Positions 49,003-50,088 of a stretch of DNA of 50,088 bases are shown piece by piece. The notes beneath the pieces are model-generated. The model was not told the DNA's origin. It saw nothing but the letters and a program-made list of their open reading frames with translations, and ran no database searches. Numbering within the stretch: the first letter of the stretch is position 1; each line of letters opens with the position of its first letter. Location: positions 1 to 50,088 of the forward strand of contig NZ_JARYTI010000035.1 of the NCBI RefSeq assembly GCF_029911635.1, in the 5' to 3' direction. Source of the DNA: Sphingomonas sp. AR_OL41. Lineage in GTDB: Bacteria; Pseudomonadota; Alphaproteobacteria; Sphingomonadales; Sphingomonadaceae. Position numbers and translations under genes: made by a program.

Positions 49003-49240
49003 GAGATTTGTTCGCGCGGAGGCGCGGAGGCGCGGAGTTGTTGCGTTCGTGGCAGTCGGTCCGCGTCAGCGGAGATGCTGCTCCCGTGGCAAAGTATGAG
49101 GGGCCGGTTTTCGCGCGATACCTTGCCGCGGACATGACATCTCCGCGCCTCCGCGCCTCCGCGCCTCCGCGCCTCCGCGCCTCCGCGCCTCCGCGCGAAC
49201 AAATTTCACGGTCTCCCGGCACGCCGCGTTCGCGGTTTTC
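49003..49240. repeat. Palindromic intergenic repeat with 8-bp units, element C
   Basis: The left arm GATTTGTTCGCGCGGAG (about 49005-49021) continues as three GCGCGGAG-type units; the right arm runs through the 7-unit tandem at 49141-49196 to CTCCGCGCGAACAAATTT. A third 8-mer-like stretch (CGCGTTCGCGG, TTTTCGCGGTGA) follows. The layout matches elements A and B at 13.4-13.7 kb. It fills the gap between the convergent CNNM and ccmB genes. Confidence 0.75.
49141..49196 (+). repeat. Seven exact tandem copies of CTCCGCGC
   Basis: An 8-bp unit repeated seven times without a change, immediately followed by GAAC. The opposite arm of the same palindrome has only three units, so this arm has expanded, most simply by slipped-strand replication. 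The unit length (not a multiple of 3) has no coding consequence here because the region is intergenic. Confidence 0.95.
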
Positions 49241-49247
49241 GCGGTGA

Positions 49248-49892
49248 CTATTCCATCCCGACCCGCATCGCCGCGCCGGCGACGAACGGGGCGCCGGCGA
49301 CCAGCAACAGGCTGACCGCCGCGAGCAGCTTGAGTGCGCCCGCACCGCCGTCGATCGAGCCGGCGCCGAAGATCAGTAGCGGCACCGCCAGCGGGAGCAT
49401 CACCAGCCCCGCCACCGCGCTCGCCCCGCGCAGGCCGGCGACCAGCGCCGAGGTTGCGACCGCCAGCGCGGCCAGACCGGGCGTGCCGAGCAGCAGCCCG
49501 AGTTCGACGCGCCACAGTGTGGCGCCCGGCAGATCGAGCAGTCCGGCCGCGAGCACTGCGGCCAGCATCAGTGGCGGCCCGAAGGTGAGCCAGTGTGCGA
49601 CGATCTTCGCCGCCGCGACGCCGCTCAATGCCACACCGCGCGTCGCCAGTTGGTCGAGCACGCCGCTCTCGGCATCGGGCCCGATCAGCCGCTCGACCGG
49701 CATCAGCGCGGCGAGCAAGGCCGCCGCCCAGATCACACCGCCGCCGATCCGCGCGAGCAGCACCGTGTCGGGGCCGACGGCGAAGGGAAACAGGATCGCG
49801 ACGAGCAGGAAGAAGGCGATCGGATAGACCGCCCCGCCGCCCGCCCAGGCGCGGCCGAGGTCGCGCGCGACCAGCGTGGCGAGGCCGGTCAT
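49248..49892 (-). CDS. ccmB: Heme exporter protein CcmB
   Basis: 214 residues with six hydrophobic segments (AVYPIAFFLLVAILFPFAVG, LLARIGGGVIWAAALLAALM, LTFGPPLMLAAVLAAGLL, LLLGTPGLAALAVATSALVA, VAGLVMLPLAVPLLIFGAG, LKLLAAVSLLLVAGAPFVA). CcmB family motifs are ARDLGRAWAGGG and the acidic ERLIGPDAESGVLDQLATRG. With CcmA and CcmC it releases the heme-charged chaperone CcmE for cytochrome c maturation. ATG 49892 overlaps the ccmA stop (ATGA). Confidence 0.94.
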   Translation of the reverse strand: MTGLATLVARDLGRAWAGGGAVYPIAFFLLVAILFPFAVGPDTVLLARIGGGVIWAAALLAALMPVERLIGPDAESGVLDQLATRGVALSGVAAAKIVAHWLTFGPPLMLAAVLAAGLLDLPGATLWRVELGLLLGTPGLAALAVATSALVAGLRGASAVAGLVMLPLAVPLLIFGAGSIDGGAGALKLLAAVSLLLVAGAPFVAGAAMRVGME

Positions 49893-50088
49893 GCCGCCGT
49901 CCCCAGCGGAATGACCTGCGCATCGGGCAGGTCGAGCGCGAGGTGCGTCGCGACCAGCGCGACGCCGCCACCAGCACGGTGCCGCGCGATCAGCGCGACG
50001 AGCGCGGCGACGCTGGCTGTGTCGAGGCCGTTGGCGGGCTCGTCGAGCAGCCACACCGGTGCCTCGCTCGCCACCACGCGGGCGAGCG
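49889..50088 (-). CDS. ccmA: Heme exporter ATP-binding protein CcmA, C-terminal part (partial)
   Basis: 66 codons are visible, cut by the window edge. RLARVVASEAPVWLLDEPAN holds Walker B, followed by GLDTASVAALVALIARHRAG and the switch His in LVATHLALDLP. The very compact C-terminus after the switch is typical of CcmA. It is the ATPase of the CcmAB complex and overlaps ccmB by four bases. The rest of the gene lies beyond the window. Confidence 0.92.
   Translation of the reverse strand, partial: LARVVASEAPVWLLDEPANGLDTASVAALVALIARHRAGGGVALVATHLALDLPDAQVIPLGTAA

Noticed and set aside
49141..49196. CRISPR-like array
   Set aside because: The units are 8 bp and directly adjacent, with no spacers; it is a simple tandem repeat within a palindrome.

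Overview
The window looks like a chromosomal segment of a high-GC alphaproteobacterium of the order Sphingomonadales (Sphingomonas in the broad sense). The grounds are the very high GC content, the xseA-DUF2093 pair, a complete ybgC-tolQRAB-pal cluster with a proline-rich TolA, a large TonB-dependent receptor, a LOV-HTH photoreceptor closely resembling EL222 of Erythrobacter, and palindromic intergenic repeats of sphingomonad type. This is recognition of protein families by eye; no database search was run. No tRNA, rRNA, CRISPR array, insertion sequence or prophage was seen.

Region 1 (1-10.8 kb): the xseA tail, DUF2093 and an M23 peptidase lipoprotein; then a TonB-dependent receptor followed by a terminator; then a TPR-sulfotransferase, a TPR-aspartyl/asparaginyl hydroxylase and a TPR-2OG-Fe(II) oxygenase. 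Interleaved with these are two paralogous small secreted four-cysteine proteins. This peptide/modifying-enzyme arrangement is the best candidate here for an undescribed system. Region 2 (10.8-13.4 kb): a tightly coupled minus-strand operon, SPFH protein > ribbon-helix-helix regulator > 30-residue single-TM peptide > 90-residue membrane protein > alpha/beta hydrolase, with a perfect 16-bp palindrome in its promoter. It is the second strong candidate. Region 3 (13.4-18.2 kb): repeats, a terminator and the Tol-Pal envelope machine. Region 4 (18.2-28.9 kb): a membrane protein/XRE pair, an ABC exporter, YdeI and nitronate monooxygenase, YjbQ, lysC, ubiG, a 23S pseudouridine synthase and a succinate:acetate CoA-transferase.

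Region 5 (29-36.2 kb): an NTF2-like protein, DUF485 plus the acetate symporter ActP, then DUF393, DUF427, an ABC1 kinase, an FAD oxidoreductase and folE, with folE divergent from the LOV-HTH gene; this may be a light-responsive group. Region 6 (36.2-40.1 kb): a less GC-rich stretch with a doubtful ORF, then a secreted esterase and a DUF885 metallopeptidase that share a duplicated promoter-leader-signal peptide module. Region 7 (40.1-44.8 kb): ethanolamine ammonia-lyase eutBC converging on a quaternary-amine type ABC importer with a fused permease-binding protein. Region 8 (44.8-50.1 kb): an SDR, a PdxI-like aldo/keto reductase divergent from a LysR regulator, a CNNM/CorC protein, an expanded 8-bp tandem repeat, and ccmB with the end of ccmA.

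Most neighbouring genes overlap by 1-4 bases (ATGA, GTGA, TGATG), so translational coupling is the rule, and several start codons were chosen on this basis.
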